64,000 nucleotides of DNA from Paralichthys olivaceus (GCF_024713975.1 NC_091104.1:8885580-8949579); one strand, 5' to 3'; counted from the first letter of the stretch, positions 47,790 through 59,499 are shown. Program-made: numbers and translations. The notes: generated from the letters alone by a model not told the origin.

Positions 47790-48570
47790 GTAAGTACCAG
47801 AGATTTTGACTTTGTGCATTAATAACTTTGATCTAACAATGAAGAAGAATTTGATCAAGTTCAGAGATTGACTGGCTGATAATTTTGTTGAGTTTTGATC
47901 AATCAAAGTTAATCTCATATCCTGAGAAAAAGAAATGCTGATCAATATTTATTGATTGTAATGAATTTCTGTAGATTATTACATTTATAGAAACATACAA
48001 AAACAAATGTTTCATCTATTTTCATGTTCACTAATGATTTGAATTCACGTGTGTAGAACATTTTAAAATAGAATTTGCTCAAGCTTCAAACTGAATCACA
48101 AAGTGTTTCAAATGTTTACTTTGAAATGATCAAACATATTCTGGCACAAAAATCTGATGTTGAACACAAACAGGATTTTATCAGTAAATGCAGCTCAGCT
48201 TTGTGTTCACGGTTCATGTGGTGAAAAGGAAGTGAAAGAAACAGACGACAACGGTTTGAACTGTTTTCACACCAGTGTTTCAGCTCTGTGACTTTAAACA
48301 GAAGAAAATCATCTCAGGGACGAGTTCTTCACTGTCACACGTTGAGAAACAGACATGAAGACGTCATCAATAATCATCAATAATCATTATCAGTGAACCT
48401 TCTCAGCCACATTGACACTTGAACCCTGCGGCTGATGGTCTGACACTGAGTGAAGATGTTAAACAGTAGAAGTTCTTCTGTTTTATTTTATAACGTGCAA
48501 GAAATCACCTGGACGTCATTTTGCTTCATCCTCATCCCTTTGTCTTTTCTCCCCCCTCTCTCTCCTCCAG

Positions 48571-48893
48571 TGGGTGTGGTGCGGCCCACCCTGACCGTCC
48601 TCCCCCCCTCCAGTGCAGAGCTGCAGCAGGGCAGTGCCACTCTGGTGTGTCTGGCCAGCGGGGGCTTCCCCTCGGCCTGGAGCCTGGGCTGGAAGGTGGG
48701 GGGCAGCAGCAGCTCCTCGGGGGCGTCTCGCAGCCCAGAGGTCCTGGGGAAGGACGGCCACTACAGCTGGAGCAGCACCCTGAGCCTCCCTGTGGAGCAG
48801 TGGAGCAAGGCGGCCTCAGTGAGCTGTGAGGCCAGTCTGAACGGACAGAGCCCTGTCACTCAAACCCTGGACCCTGACCGCTGCTCGGAGTAG
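48571..48893 (+). CDS. CB7 light-chain constant exon with H-to-R change
   Basis: Open constant exon. It reads SRSPEV where other copies have SHSPEV or SHSLEV. Cysteines intact. AATAAA near 49038. Confidence 0.96.
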
Positions 48894-50272
48894 AGAGACG
48901 ACAGGATGGAGTCATTGTGCTCTACTGTGGGTCTGTTTGATTTACGTGTGTTCTACTGCAGCTCTGCACGTCTTCATATCTTTGCTTCAACATATTATTA
49001 CAGTTCAATGTTGTATTGTGCTACTTTTTAAACAAGAATAAATATTTCATGTCATATGTCATTTGTTTTTCACATTTCTATTCTTACTTTACTGAAATAA
49101 AAGAAATCATCACTAACATCTGCTTCTGTTTTATTTCTTCTGCAAGATATTAATGTAAATCTGTGTTTTACTTCCACTTATACAATAATTTCTCTTGTGT
49201 GGATCTGCATGAAAACCATGTTCCTCACTTCTGAGATGAACAATTCACTTCATTCAAATGATGAAAATCACATATTTCATTAGTTTGTAGGACTTTCCTC
49301 ATAATTCATATTATTGTCAACAAAAGTGTCACAAGTAAAAACTTCAAATGAAACCTGAGAAGTTAGAGGGAGATGACACATTTAGCATAAGAGTTATTTA
49401 GATATTTAGTTCCATCCATGTTCTGATGTGTGAGTGCTTAATGGTAAAACACCTTTGAATGTGTGATTATAATATTCATCATATCACTATTTAATAAAGT
49501 TTAACAGAATCTAAATGACAATTAAAGTCGACAAACAAACATTTAGTCATCAAATGAAATTGATTAATAACCAGAACTTTCTGATTATTCTTGTTTTAAA
49601 CTTGTTGGTTGTATCATCTCAATGTGTTTATAATACATCGTACACATCACTACATATATTCTCTGTGTTCACTGTAGTTTTCTGTTAGAGCTCATTCTGT
49701 AGAGCAACTAGTTGACGCAGGTTTTTCACGATACAGCTCCGTTTACAACACGTGCAACTCGGCCGGTCGACGCAGCGTTCACTGCTCCGCCAGAGAATCA
49801 CCATGAAAAATCATTTGTGGGACTCCAGGGGCGTTTCAAGGGACTTTAGGGGCCTCGGGCAAAAGGGATCTGGGGGAGCCTGCATTGAATCAAACACCCC
49901 CCTACAAAGAAACACATGAACCACATCATTACAATCTTCAAACTAATCTTTTCTCATCAACATTAAAAGTGCAGACCCGTGCATCCACGTAAATGATAGT
50001 GAAGCAATAAAGTTTAACTTCAAACCCACCCCCCCACCATCTCAGGCTCATCTTACACACACATTTAGACGTTCTAGTCTTCAACCAATCATCTAAAAGG
50101 ACAAAGTTGGTTGCATGGGGCCTTGTTTGTTGATTTATGAACATTTAAAACTTTAGTTTAGTTTGTTTCAGTTAAGATTCTTCTGCTTGAAGACTCGTGT
50201 GTTGTGTTCACTGGACCAGTTATTCTCTGTGCAGCTGCAGTGGACCAGTTTCACTTCAGTCAAACTGAGGGA
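48894..50272. other. CB7 3' region and long-unit spacer
   Basis: Same layout as 8470-9847: kappaB-like site near 49289, possible transposon remnant at about 49700-49905. No gene. Confidence 0.6.
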
Positions 50273-50300
50273 GGTTTTTGTACGACTCTAAATCACTGTG

Positions 50301-50754
50301 TGAACGTGTTACCGCTATGAGCACCAAGACAGTAATAATCTCCAACATCTTCAGCCTGAACACCACTGATAGTTAAGGTGTAACTAGAACCAGATCTACT
50401 GCCACTGAATCGAGACGGAGTTCCTGAATTACGAGTTGATGTTGTGTATATAAGAAGCTTGGGAGCCTGTCCAGGTTTCTGAAGGTACCAACTGAGATCA
50501 TCATCAATATCTGAACTCCCTCTGGCTCCAATGTTCACAGTCCCTCCAAGTCTAACAGACTTGACTGTGTCGGTCTGAGTCAGAAATTTGTTGGCAGCAG
50601 ACTCTGAAATCAGAAATGAATGAAAGCGCATCAGAGGAAAGAGTTCCAACAGCCTGTGGAGGAAAATAAAGACAACACATTAACACCATGTTCAAAATCT
50701 CTCACCCTGACTCAGAAAAACCATCATGACACTCAGAGTTACTGTCAACATCAT
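50301..50754 (-). CDS. IGL variable segment VA11 (family A), next to JA4
   Basis: Leader exon 50706-50754, V exon 50301-50603, RSS 50273-50300. CDR1 is SDIDDD and CDR2 TTS with TRNS (as VA5), CDR3 end LGAHSGNTF. The Cys23 site is Ala. It faces JA4, which has an intact RSS. Confidence 0.93.
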
Positions 50755-51444
50755 CCTGATGCAGTTTTCTGTGCGAGCGTGTGAAAACTGCTCGGACTCT
50801 GTGTAAGGCAGGAGAACTTAAACTCTGGAGCAGTGATGCACAAAAGTCATGCAAACACACACCTGCGGATGTGAAACAGAAAAAGCAGAGTTCATCTCCC
50901 TCTGGATCATTCGACCATTTCAAATCTGTCCATAGAAAACTTAAACATGTCTCACATGTTCTCCCAATGCCAACTCTATGGATTATTATTATTATTTATT
51001 TTAATTGTATTAGTTTTTCTAGGGTGAGGAAAATAAAATGCAAGAACAGCCCAGACATTCAACTTGCACATGAGCAGTTGAACTTATTGATATATTTAAT
51101 TTACCAGCTTTTTTTATTTCATTTTACAAAAATGATTCAAAGTTCTTCTCTCCAATGTCCTGTAGTTTCATGTCAAATAATCTCAGCCACATTGAATAAT
51201 GATGTGAAGGGTCTCCTCAGTTTGCAGCTGGTTAAATGCTCATCAGTTGTGGAATCATCCTGTTTCATTGAATTTTGACATATATCAGAAAACAAAGCAA
51301 AATCATGAACGTTTTCAAGGTGGATGTTATTTTTGTAATAATAAAATCCTTTAGATGACAGAGATTGTTTCTGCATCTGTTAACACAGATGACAGTTTGT
51401 CACTGACATGACTTTGTGCTTTGTGCTCACTGTTGTGTGAAGGA

Positions 51445-51521
51445 GGTTTTTGTACAGCGACTTAACAGACTTCTATCACTGTGGTACACGTTCGGCGGAG
51501 GCACCAAACTCATCATTCACA
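51445..51521 (+). CDS. JA4 joining segment with intact 23-RSS
   Basis: Nonamer 51445-51453, 23-bp spacer, heptamer 51477-51483, J 51484-51521 encoding [12 protein letters not shown]. With JA1 it is one of only two JA segments here with a complete RSS. Confidence 0.93.
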
Positions 51522-52035
51522 GTAAGTCTGGCTTCATGGTGGATCAAACTTTGCACATAATGTATTTCTCAATAGATAAATAAATGTGTCTCTATGTTTT
51601 ATTACATCCGGTAGTTATCAGACAACAATCATATTTGAAAGGGGAAAAAAAGTGAATATGAATTTCAGTCTGTTAATAAGCAACAACGATTAGAAGTTGA
51701 AAAGTTCAATCATGACTTTGCCAAATTGAAACAATAGGTCTCTGAATTATGTCAGCACATGAAATGATTGTATTCTGAATGAGGATGCGAATGGACATTT
51801 TCTGTAGACGATGTAAAGAAGCTTGAATTAAGTTTATATCAAAGTTCAGCTCATTGGAAACTTGATTTTTTTAACCCTGCGTGTATAAAAATGACTGTTA
51901 AAGAGTTTCATACTCCAGATTTTCTTTATTGGCTCTTGTCTCGGTTAAGATACGATATGATACGATTAGGTAAAGCTAAGATGAGATAAGATAAGTGACT
52001 CTCATCTTCTTGTGTGTCTCTACTCTCCCCTCCAG

Positions 52036-52355
52036 GTGGCCCCATGGTCAGGCCCTCGGTCTCTCTGCTTCCCCCTTCCTCTGAGCAGCTCTCTGGGGGC
52101 TCGGCCATGCTGGCCTGCCTGTTGACTGGCTACTCTCCTCAGGGAGCTGTGGTGAGCTGGGACGTGGACGGCACAGAGGTGACGGAGGGGGTCCTTACCA
52201 GCTCGGAGCAGGAGAAGAGCGGACGCTTCAGCAGCAGCAGCACCCTGACCCTGAGCCGGGAGCACTGGGAGACAGGGGAGCTGTACTCCTGCAGGGTCCT
52301 CCACCACGGACACAGTCAGACCCAGTCCCTCACCAGGAGCCAGTGTCAGGGCTAG
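52036..52355 (+). CDS. CA4 light-chain constant exon
   Basis: Same protein as CA1, ending RSQCQG. AATAAA near 52517. Expected to be usable through JA4. Confidence 0.95.
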
Positions 52356-53278
52356 AGGGGCCGACTGAAGCCCAGGACAGGAGCTCTGTCTGGGGGGAGG
52401 GGGCAGGAGAAGCAGACCTGCAGCTCTGATCAAATATGAGTTTGGATGTTTGTAGAGGTTTGTTCTGTGTGGAGCTCAACTTTAATAACTGTCACGCTCA
52501 CAAATGAGGTTTTGCTAATAAAGTTTGTATTGATGCATAACACCAAAGTGTTTGGTCTTTAATCTTTTTACATGGTTTTAAATCTTCACTTGATGCTCCT
52601 CCTCTGGGCAGATATCTTGGAATTTAAATCGGTTGGTAAAAATAAAAGTTACTACTTCTTTTAATTGGTAAGAACAATGATGACATATTAGTGATTGTTT
52701 TATCAAGATTGGAAACATGCTTCCTTTTCAGCGAAGCAAAACCAATGATAGAAATAACTAACGGCCAATATTTGTCTGTCAATGTGACTGTTAATGTAAT
52801 CATTAGATCTTATTAAATCTCATTTTAAAATGATTCCTCTAAAACTCAACTCAACTAATCATCATTGAATAAAACTGTGTGTCACAACAAATCGGTGTCT
52901 TTTTTTTTGCTTTCAACATTTTACACATTGCAAAACCTCCATTCTTGATCATTCCAGTGTCAGAAAGTGCAGGAGATGGTTTCAGTTGTGTCACTTCTCT
53001 GCACGTCAGTGGAGATACAACATATCAAGCATTAAAACATTGATTTCAAAATCTAGAACAAGAAACTGGAGCTTTTGGTTTGGACTGATGTAAGGTGCCA
53101 GGTTATGTCAGTAGCTTCAGAGAGGGAACTGAATGAGGAGAATACAAAACGAGAAGTGTGTGTGGGCTTTGTTTCAGTTAAGATTCTTCTGCTTGAAGAC
53201 TCGTGTGTTGTGTTCACTGGACCAGTTATTCTCTGTGCAGCTGCAGTGGACCAGTTTCACTTCAGTCAAACTGAGGGA
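52356..53278. other. CA4 3' region and spacer to VA12
   Basis: 3' UTR and AT-rich spacer like 11920-12842. No gene seen. Confidence 0.6.
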
Positions 53279-53306
53279 GGTTTTTGTACGACTCTAAATC
53301 ACTGTG

Positions 53307-53760
53307 TGAACGTGTTACCGCGATGAAGGCCGAGACAGTAATAATCTCCAACATCTTCAGCCTGAACACCACTGATAGTTAAGGTGTAACTAGAACCAGA
53401 GCTACTGCCACTGAATCGAGACGGAGTTCCTGAATTAAGAGTTGATGCTTTGTATATAAGAAGCTTGGGAGCCTGTCCAGGTTTCTGAAGGTACCAACTG
53501 AGATCATCCTCAATATCTGAACTCCCTCTGGCTCCGATGGTCACAGTCCCTCCAAGACTAACAGACTTGACTGTGTCGGTCTGAGTCAGAAATTTGTTGG
53601 CAGCAGACTCTGAAATCAGAAATGAATGAAAGAGCATCAGAGGAAAGAGTTCCAACAGCCTGTGGAGGAAAATAAAGACAACACATTAACACCATGTTCA
53701 AAATCTCTCACCCTGACTCAGAAAAACCATCATGACACTCAGAGTTACTGTCAACATCAT
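53307..53760 (-). CDS. IGL variable segment VA12 (family A)
   Basis: Leader exon 53712-53760, V exon 53307-53609, RSS 53279-53306. CDR1 is SDIEDD, CDR2 KAS, CDR3 end LGLHRGNTF. Framework 1 reads TVTIGARG where others have TVNIGARG, and the Cys23 site is still Ala. The AT-rich block upstream is deleted, as in unit 4. Confidence 0.93.
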
Positions 53761-54927
53761 CCTGATGCAGTTTTCTGTGCGAGTGTGTGAAAACGGTTCA
53801 GACTCTGTGAGACTTTAACTCTGAGGAGCAGCGATGCAAACAATTCATGCAAAATACATTTGAGTACACCTGTCTTGATGAAACCCAGAGGAAGAGGTGA
53901 GGTTGAGTGAGAACATGTGGACATCACATGAAGGAACTTTCACTTCTGGTTCTGACTTTGAAACGTTCTGGTCTGCACACATGGGAGAAGTTTGTCTTCA
54001 AGGCTTTTTACCAGAAAACCTTTGAATGTGATTGTTGTTCATGGACTCTTTCATCCCAAAACACCAAATGTATCAAAATCGAACCAAGTGATTTTGTTTC
54101 CTCAACTGAATCAAAGTGTGACTGAAAACTGAAGCCAGCAGCTCCTCTGGGAGTAACTGTCTCTTCATGTCTATAAGTAGATGCACACTGCCCTCTGCTG
54201 ACACTTCACCATCATCAATAACTCCATCATGGTTGAGACTGATTTGGTTTTCTGTCCTTGTTCAATCTTTCATCACCGTGTACATCAGTCATTTCATTCA
54301 GCTCTGATATCAGGGAAAGAAGTCAGTAAGTACACGTCATCTAACCTCAGTGACCCCAGACCTCTGTTTTATTGAAGTACTCTCCCCCTCTGAGAATACT
54401 CTGAGTATCAATAAGACTTCATGTGACAGTGAAGTCTACGAGTATCAGTCTCATTTGATTGCTCTGTAAAAAACTAAAGTTTAACATGTACAGTTCCAAT
54501 AAAACTGAGCAAAGTGCGTCTGCTAATGAAGATAAAACCATGTGAACAAAAAGAGCTGCAAAATACATCATGAATGTATTGACTGTAATTACTGCACTTG
54601 AGAAATATCTATTTTGTACATATTTAGAAATATCCCACTGACACTCCTGTGGAAAATCAGAGAATAATCAAAGCTTGTGGTAAAATGATATTCAAATATT
54701 ACAAACTGGTCATTCATTTGTAGTAATAAATGGATGTAGTCAGTAAAAGCAACTTTTTAAGAGTTTCATCTTAGGTCTGAAAGTGTGTGATTGTGAATGT
54801 TGTGCTTGGTGAGGTTCCTGTCAGTCTCTGTGTTCACTGGTCTGTGTCACACTCTCTTCCTGCTGTAACAGCTCAGTGTCTCTGCCTCTGACTGAGGGAG
54901 GTTTTTGTACGACTGTGATTCACTGTG

Positions 54928-55387
54928 TCAACACTCCACTGCCATGATCAGTGAGACAGTAGTAATCTCCAACATCTTCACTCTGAACTCCACTGATGGT
55001 CAAAGAGAAGTCAGTTCTGCTTCCACTGCCACTAAACCGAGCTGGTGCTCCTGAATATCTATTGGTCGCTCTGTATATTAGGAGCTTTGGAGTCTGTCCA
55101 GGTTTCTGCTGGTACCAGTACATACATTGTTCACCACCCCACGTTGCAACATTGGAATTAGTTTTACAGGTCAGAGTGACAGTGGATCCTGGAGTAAAGG
55201 TCACGACTGGAGGCTGAGTCACAGTCACCTGGCCGCTGCATCCTGCAGACAAACACAAATCATACAAGTCTCAGCGGAGGTGAAGAGAAAGAACAGGCAG
55301 CGCATCACGTCTGAAATGTTGCTGAGTGACTGAACCTGTGAAGCTGCAGCAGGCCAGCGTCCAGATGAGGAGGGCGATGAGAGTCAT
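54928..55387 (-). CDS. IGL variable segment VB8 (family B), one CDR1 Cys lost
   Basis: Leader exon 55336-55387, V exon 54928-55242, RSS 54900-54927. CDR1 reads [12 protein letters not shown], so the first of the two CDR1 cysteines is Trp and the second is left unpaired. CDR3 ends LTDHGSGV, as VB1 and like the VA3/VA8 end. It has SGSRTDFS as VB1. Confidence 0.95.
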
Positions 55388-55987
55388 GGTGGTTGTGGTC
55401 GACTGACGGGTCTGAGTCCTGCAGAGCTGAAGTCACAGGACTATAAAGCTTCTCGGTTCAGTGGAGGATCAGCTGACGATGCAAAGCCTCCTCTCTATGG
55501 AAATGATTCCTCTGCTCTGAGCGGACTGAAGGTGACGTGGGACACAAACTCAGGAGCGTTACTGTTTGGATTTACACTAAATATGAAGAAGCACAATTGA
55601 GGGTCGTCAGCATCTGGATTCAAATTGTGTCACTTTCATTGATGCAAATATGTTTATTTTATTCCCTTGAATTACAGAGTGAGTAGAAGTACAATAGAAC
55701 TTTAAAAGCTTTTTGTTTAAATTGTGTTTTTCAAATTCTGTTGAGGTTTCCTGTTTGTTTTACAGATTTTAAATGATGTTAAACTGTTTTGAAGTATTAA
55801 TTTATGACAAAGTTTAATCAACTGTTTGTGTCTCAATGTTTAAAAGTAACAAAAATGATTGAAATCATTTCAAATCATGATGAAATGTCAAGCCACATTA
55901 GCTCAATATAAATATGAAGTGTCAATTGTGTAGTTTTACCATTAAAAGTGAATCTTCAGTGGACAGACTGTTGTTCACGGTGCAGGA

Positions 55988-56064
55988 GGTTTTTGTACGA
56001 GCACCTAATGAGTCTGTATCACTGTGGCTCACTTTCGGTGGAGGAACCAAACTCGTCAGTGACT
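55988..56064 (+). CDS. JB8 joining segment with 23-RSS
   Basis: Nonamer 55988-55996, heptamer 56020-56026, J 56027-56064 encoding [12 protein letters not shown], as JB3. Confidence 0.93.
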
Positions 56065-56845
56065 GTAAGTACCAGAGATTTTGACTTTGTGCATTAATAA
56101 CTTTGATCTAATAATGAAGAAGAATTTGATCAAGTTCAGAGATTGACTGGCTGATAATTTTGTTGAGTTTTGATCAATCAAAGTTAATCTCATATCCTGA
56201 GAAAAAGAAATGCTGATCAATATTTATTGATTGTAATGAGTTTCTGTAGATTATTACATTTATAGAAACATACAAAAACAAATGCTTAATCTATTTTCAT
56301 GTTCACTAATGATTTGAATTCACGTGTGTAGAACATTTTAAAATAGAATTTGCTCAAGCTTCAAACTGAATCACAAAGTGTTTCAAATGTTTACTTTGAA
56401 ATGATCAAACATATTCTGGCACAAAAATCTGATGTTGAACACAAACAGGATTTTATCAGTAAATGCAGCTCAGCTTTGTGTTCACGGTTCATGTGGTGAA
56501 AAGGAAGTGAAAGAAACAGACGACAACGGTTTGAACTGTTTTCACACCAGTGTTTCAGCTCTGTGACTTTAAACAGAAGAAAATCATCTCAGGGACGAGT
56601 TCTTCACTGTCACACGTTGAGAAACAGACATGAAGACGTCATCAATAATCATCAATAATCATTATCAGTGAACCTTCTCAGCCACATTGACACTTGAACC
56701 CTGCGGCTGATGGTCTGACACTGAGTGAAGATGTTAAACAGTAGAAGTTCTTCTGCTTTATTTTATAACGTGCAAGAAATCACCTGGACGTCATTTTGCT
56801 TCATCCTCATCCCTTTGTCTTTTCTCCCCCCTCTCTCTCCTCCAG

Positions 56846-57168
56846 TGGGTGTGGTGCGGCCCACCCTGACCGTCCTCCCCCCCTCCAGTGCAGAGCTGCA
56901 GCAGGGCAGTGCCACTCTGGTGTGTCTGGCCAGCGGGGGCTTCCCCTCGGCCTGGAGCCTGGGCTGGAAGGTGGGGGGCAGCAGCAGCTCCTCTGGGGCG
57001 TCTCACAGCCCAGAGGTCCTGGGGAAGGACGGCCACTACAGCTGGAGCAGCACCCTGAGCCTCCCTGTGGAGCAGTGGAGCAAGGCGGCCTCAGTGAGCT
57101 GTGAGGCCAGTCTGAACGGACAGAGCCCTGTCACTCAAACCCTGGACCCTGACCGCTGCTCGGAGTAG
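56846..57168 (+). CDS. CB8 light-chain constant exon
   Basis: Open constant exon with SHSPEV, sharing variants with CB5. AATAAA near 57313. Confidence 0.96.
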
Positions 57169-57947
57169 AGAGACGACAGGATGGAGTCATTGTGCTCTAC
57201 TGTGGGTCTGTTTGATTTACATGTGTTCTACTGCAGCTCTGCACGTCTTCATATCTTTGCTTCAACATATTATCACAGTTCAATGTTGTATTGTGGTACT
57301 TTTTAAACAAGAATAAATATTTCATGTCATATGTCATTTGTTTTTCACATTTCTATTCTTACTTTACTGAAATAAAATAAATCATCACTAACATCTGCTT
57401 CTGTTTTGTTTCTTCTGCAAGATATTAATGTAAATCTGTGTTTTACTTCCACTTATACAATAATTTCTCTTGTGTGGATCTGCATGAAAACCATGTTCCT
57501 CACTTCTGAGATGAACAATTCACTTCATTCAAATGATGAAAATCACATATTTCATTAGTTTGTAGGACTTTCCTCATAATTCATATTATTGTCAACAAAA
57601 GTGTCACAAGTAAAAACTTCAAATGAAACCTGAGAAGTTAGAGGGAGATGACACATTTAGCATAAGAGTTATTTAGATATTTAGTTCCATCCATGTTCTG
57701 ATGTGTGAGTGCTTAATGGTAAAACACCTTTGAATGTGTGATTATAATATTCATCATATCACTATTTAATAAAGTCAGAGTTGCTTCAGAGATGGAACTG
57801 AATGAGGAGAATACAAAATGAGAAGTGTGTGTGGGCTTTGTTTCAGTTAAGATTCTTCTGCTTGAAGACTCGTGTGTTGTGTTCACTGGACCAGTTATTC
57901 TCTGTGCAGCTGCAGTGGACCAGTTTCACTTCAGTCAAACTGAGGGA
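57169..57947. other. CB8 3' region and short-unit deletion junction
   Basis: Junction 'aataaagt|cagagttgcttc' near 57774. kappaB-like site near 57567. Confidence 0.7.
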
Positions 57948-57975
57948 GGTTTTTGTACGACTCTAAATCACTGTG

Positions 57976-58429
57976 TGAACACTCCACCTCCATGATCACC
58001 AAGACAGTAATAATCTCCAACATCTGCAGCCTGAACACCACTGATAGTTAAGGTGTAACTAGAACCAGATCTACTGCCACTGAATCGAGACGGAGTTCCT
58101 GAATAACGAGTTGATGCATCATATATAAGAAGCTTGGGAGCCTGTCCAGGTTTCTGAAGGTACCAACTGAGATCAGCACCAATATCTGAACTCCCTCTGG
58201 CTCCGATGTTCACAGTCCCTCCAAGACTAACAGACTTGACTGTGTCGGTCTGAGTCAGAAAATTGTTGGCAGCAGACTCTGAAATCAGAAATGAATGAAA
58301 GAGCATCAGAGGAAAGAGTTCCAACAGCCTGTGGAGGAAAATAAAGACAACACATTAACACCATGTTCAAAATCTCTCACCCTGACTCAGAAAAACCATC
58401 ATGACACTCAGAGTTACTGTCAACATCAT
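57976..58429 (-). CDS. IGL variable segment VA13 (family A), last V of the array
   Basis: Leader exon 58381-58429, V exon 57976-58278, RSS 57948-57975. CDR1 is SDIGAD, CDR2 DAS with TRYS, CDR3 end LGDHGGGVF. Framework 3 has [10 protein letters not shown] instead of [10 protein letters not shown]. The Cys23 site is Ala. There is no J or C to its right before reep6; it could join J segments to its left by inverting the J-C block. Confidence 0.92.
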
Positions 58430-58960
58430 CCTGATGCAGTTTTCTGTGCGAGTGCGTGAAAACGGTTCAGACTCTGTGAGACTTTAACTCTGAGGAGCAG
58501 CGATGCAAACAATTCATGCAAAATACATTTGAGTACACCTGTCTTGATGAAACCCAGAGGAAGAGGTGAGGTTGAGTGAGAACATGTGGACATCACATGA
58601 AGGAACTTTCACTTCTGGTTCTGACTTTGAAACGTTCTGGTCTGCACACATGGGAGAAGTTTGTCTTCAAGGCTTTTTACCAGAAAACCTTTGAATGTGA
58701 TTGTTGTTCATGGACTCTTTCATCCCAAAACACCAAATGTATCAAAATCGAACCAAGTGATTTTGTTTCCTCAACTGAATCAAAGTGTGACTGAAAACTG
58801 AAGCCAGCAGCTCCTCTGGGAGTAACTGTCTCTTCATGTCTATAAGTAGATGCACACTGCCCTCTGCTGACACTTCACCATCATCAATAACTCCATCATG
58901 GTTGAGACTGATTTGGTTTTCTGTCCTTGTTCAATCTTTCATCACCGTGTACATCAGTCA

Positions 58961-59435
58961 GAGACCTTAGTTAGATAGACTGTCTATATGAAGGTCTATA
59001 TAGATTTACATACAGTCGATATACTGAATATCATATTTATATAGTATTATAAATTATGATAATAAATGTATATACAGTCTATGTAAAGTGAGACAATGTC
59101 GACAGTCTATATACAATATGTAGAATATATCCACTATAAATATATGTGCAGTCTGCATGTCTTTAAAAACAGTTTATATAAAGATAGAGTCCACAAACAA
59201 TCAATGTAAAGATGTATGCAGCCTATAGACACATCTCTGCATGCAGTTCGTATGAAGATGTAGATATTCTACAGACCGTCTCTATGAAGATATACAAAGT
59301 CTATTTGTCTTTTAGAAGACATACACAGTTTTTAGAAAGACAGAGTCCAACAAACTATATAAAGGTGTATACAGCCTACAGATTGTCTCTTTAAATATAT
59401 TTACAGTTTATGCAGTTATATATACCATCATATAA

Positions 59436-59468
<33 letters not shown>

Positions 59469-59470
59469 AA
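58961..59470. repeat. Expanded AT-rich satellite at right array edge
   Basis: At about 58960 unit 9 jumps straight from 'catcagtca' to 'gagaccttagttagatagac'. It omits about 220 bp present in other units, then runs into a longer version of the AT-rich block. At least two diverged passes of a 'tctttaaaaac..agtttatataaagatagagtccacaaac'-like element are visible. It ends in a (TA)n run at about 59436-59460. Confidence 0.65.
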
Positions 59471-59499
59471 ACACAATCTATCTCCGTGATTGGTCAGCG

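Larger units (their letters stand above)
4127..58960. repeat. IGL tandem array: nine units of two interleaved kappa-like isotypes
   Basis: Counting from each VA nonamer, units start at 4365, 12843, 17861, 26459, 34702, 39741, 44780, 53279 and 57948. Unit lengths are 8478, 5018, 8598, 8243, 5039, 5039, 8499 and 4669 bp, plus a truncated ninth. Long units (1, 3, 4, 7) contain VA-VB-JB-CB-VA-JA-CA. Short units (2, 5, 6, 8) contain VA-VB-JB-CB. Coding, intron and spacer sequence is nearly identical between units by eye, implying recent unequal crossing-over and/or gene conversion. The left edge of homology is near 4127, where spacer of the kind that follows CA appears without a CA in front of it. 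Confidence 0.9.

Noticed and set aside
4127-58960. CRISPR-like or viral tandem array
   Set aside because: The repeated units are Ig V-J-C clusters with RSS and introns. No short direct repeats with unique spacers, no LTRs, and no capsid or polymerase genes were seen.
4127-58960. Assembly artefact as explanation of the near-identical units
   Set aside because: Units differ in many private bases, deletions and CDRs, so they are not simple duplicates. Collapse or mis-ordering of some units cannot be excluded without reads.
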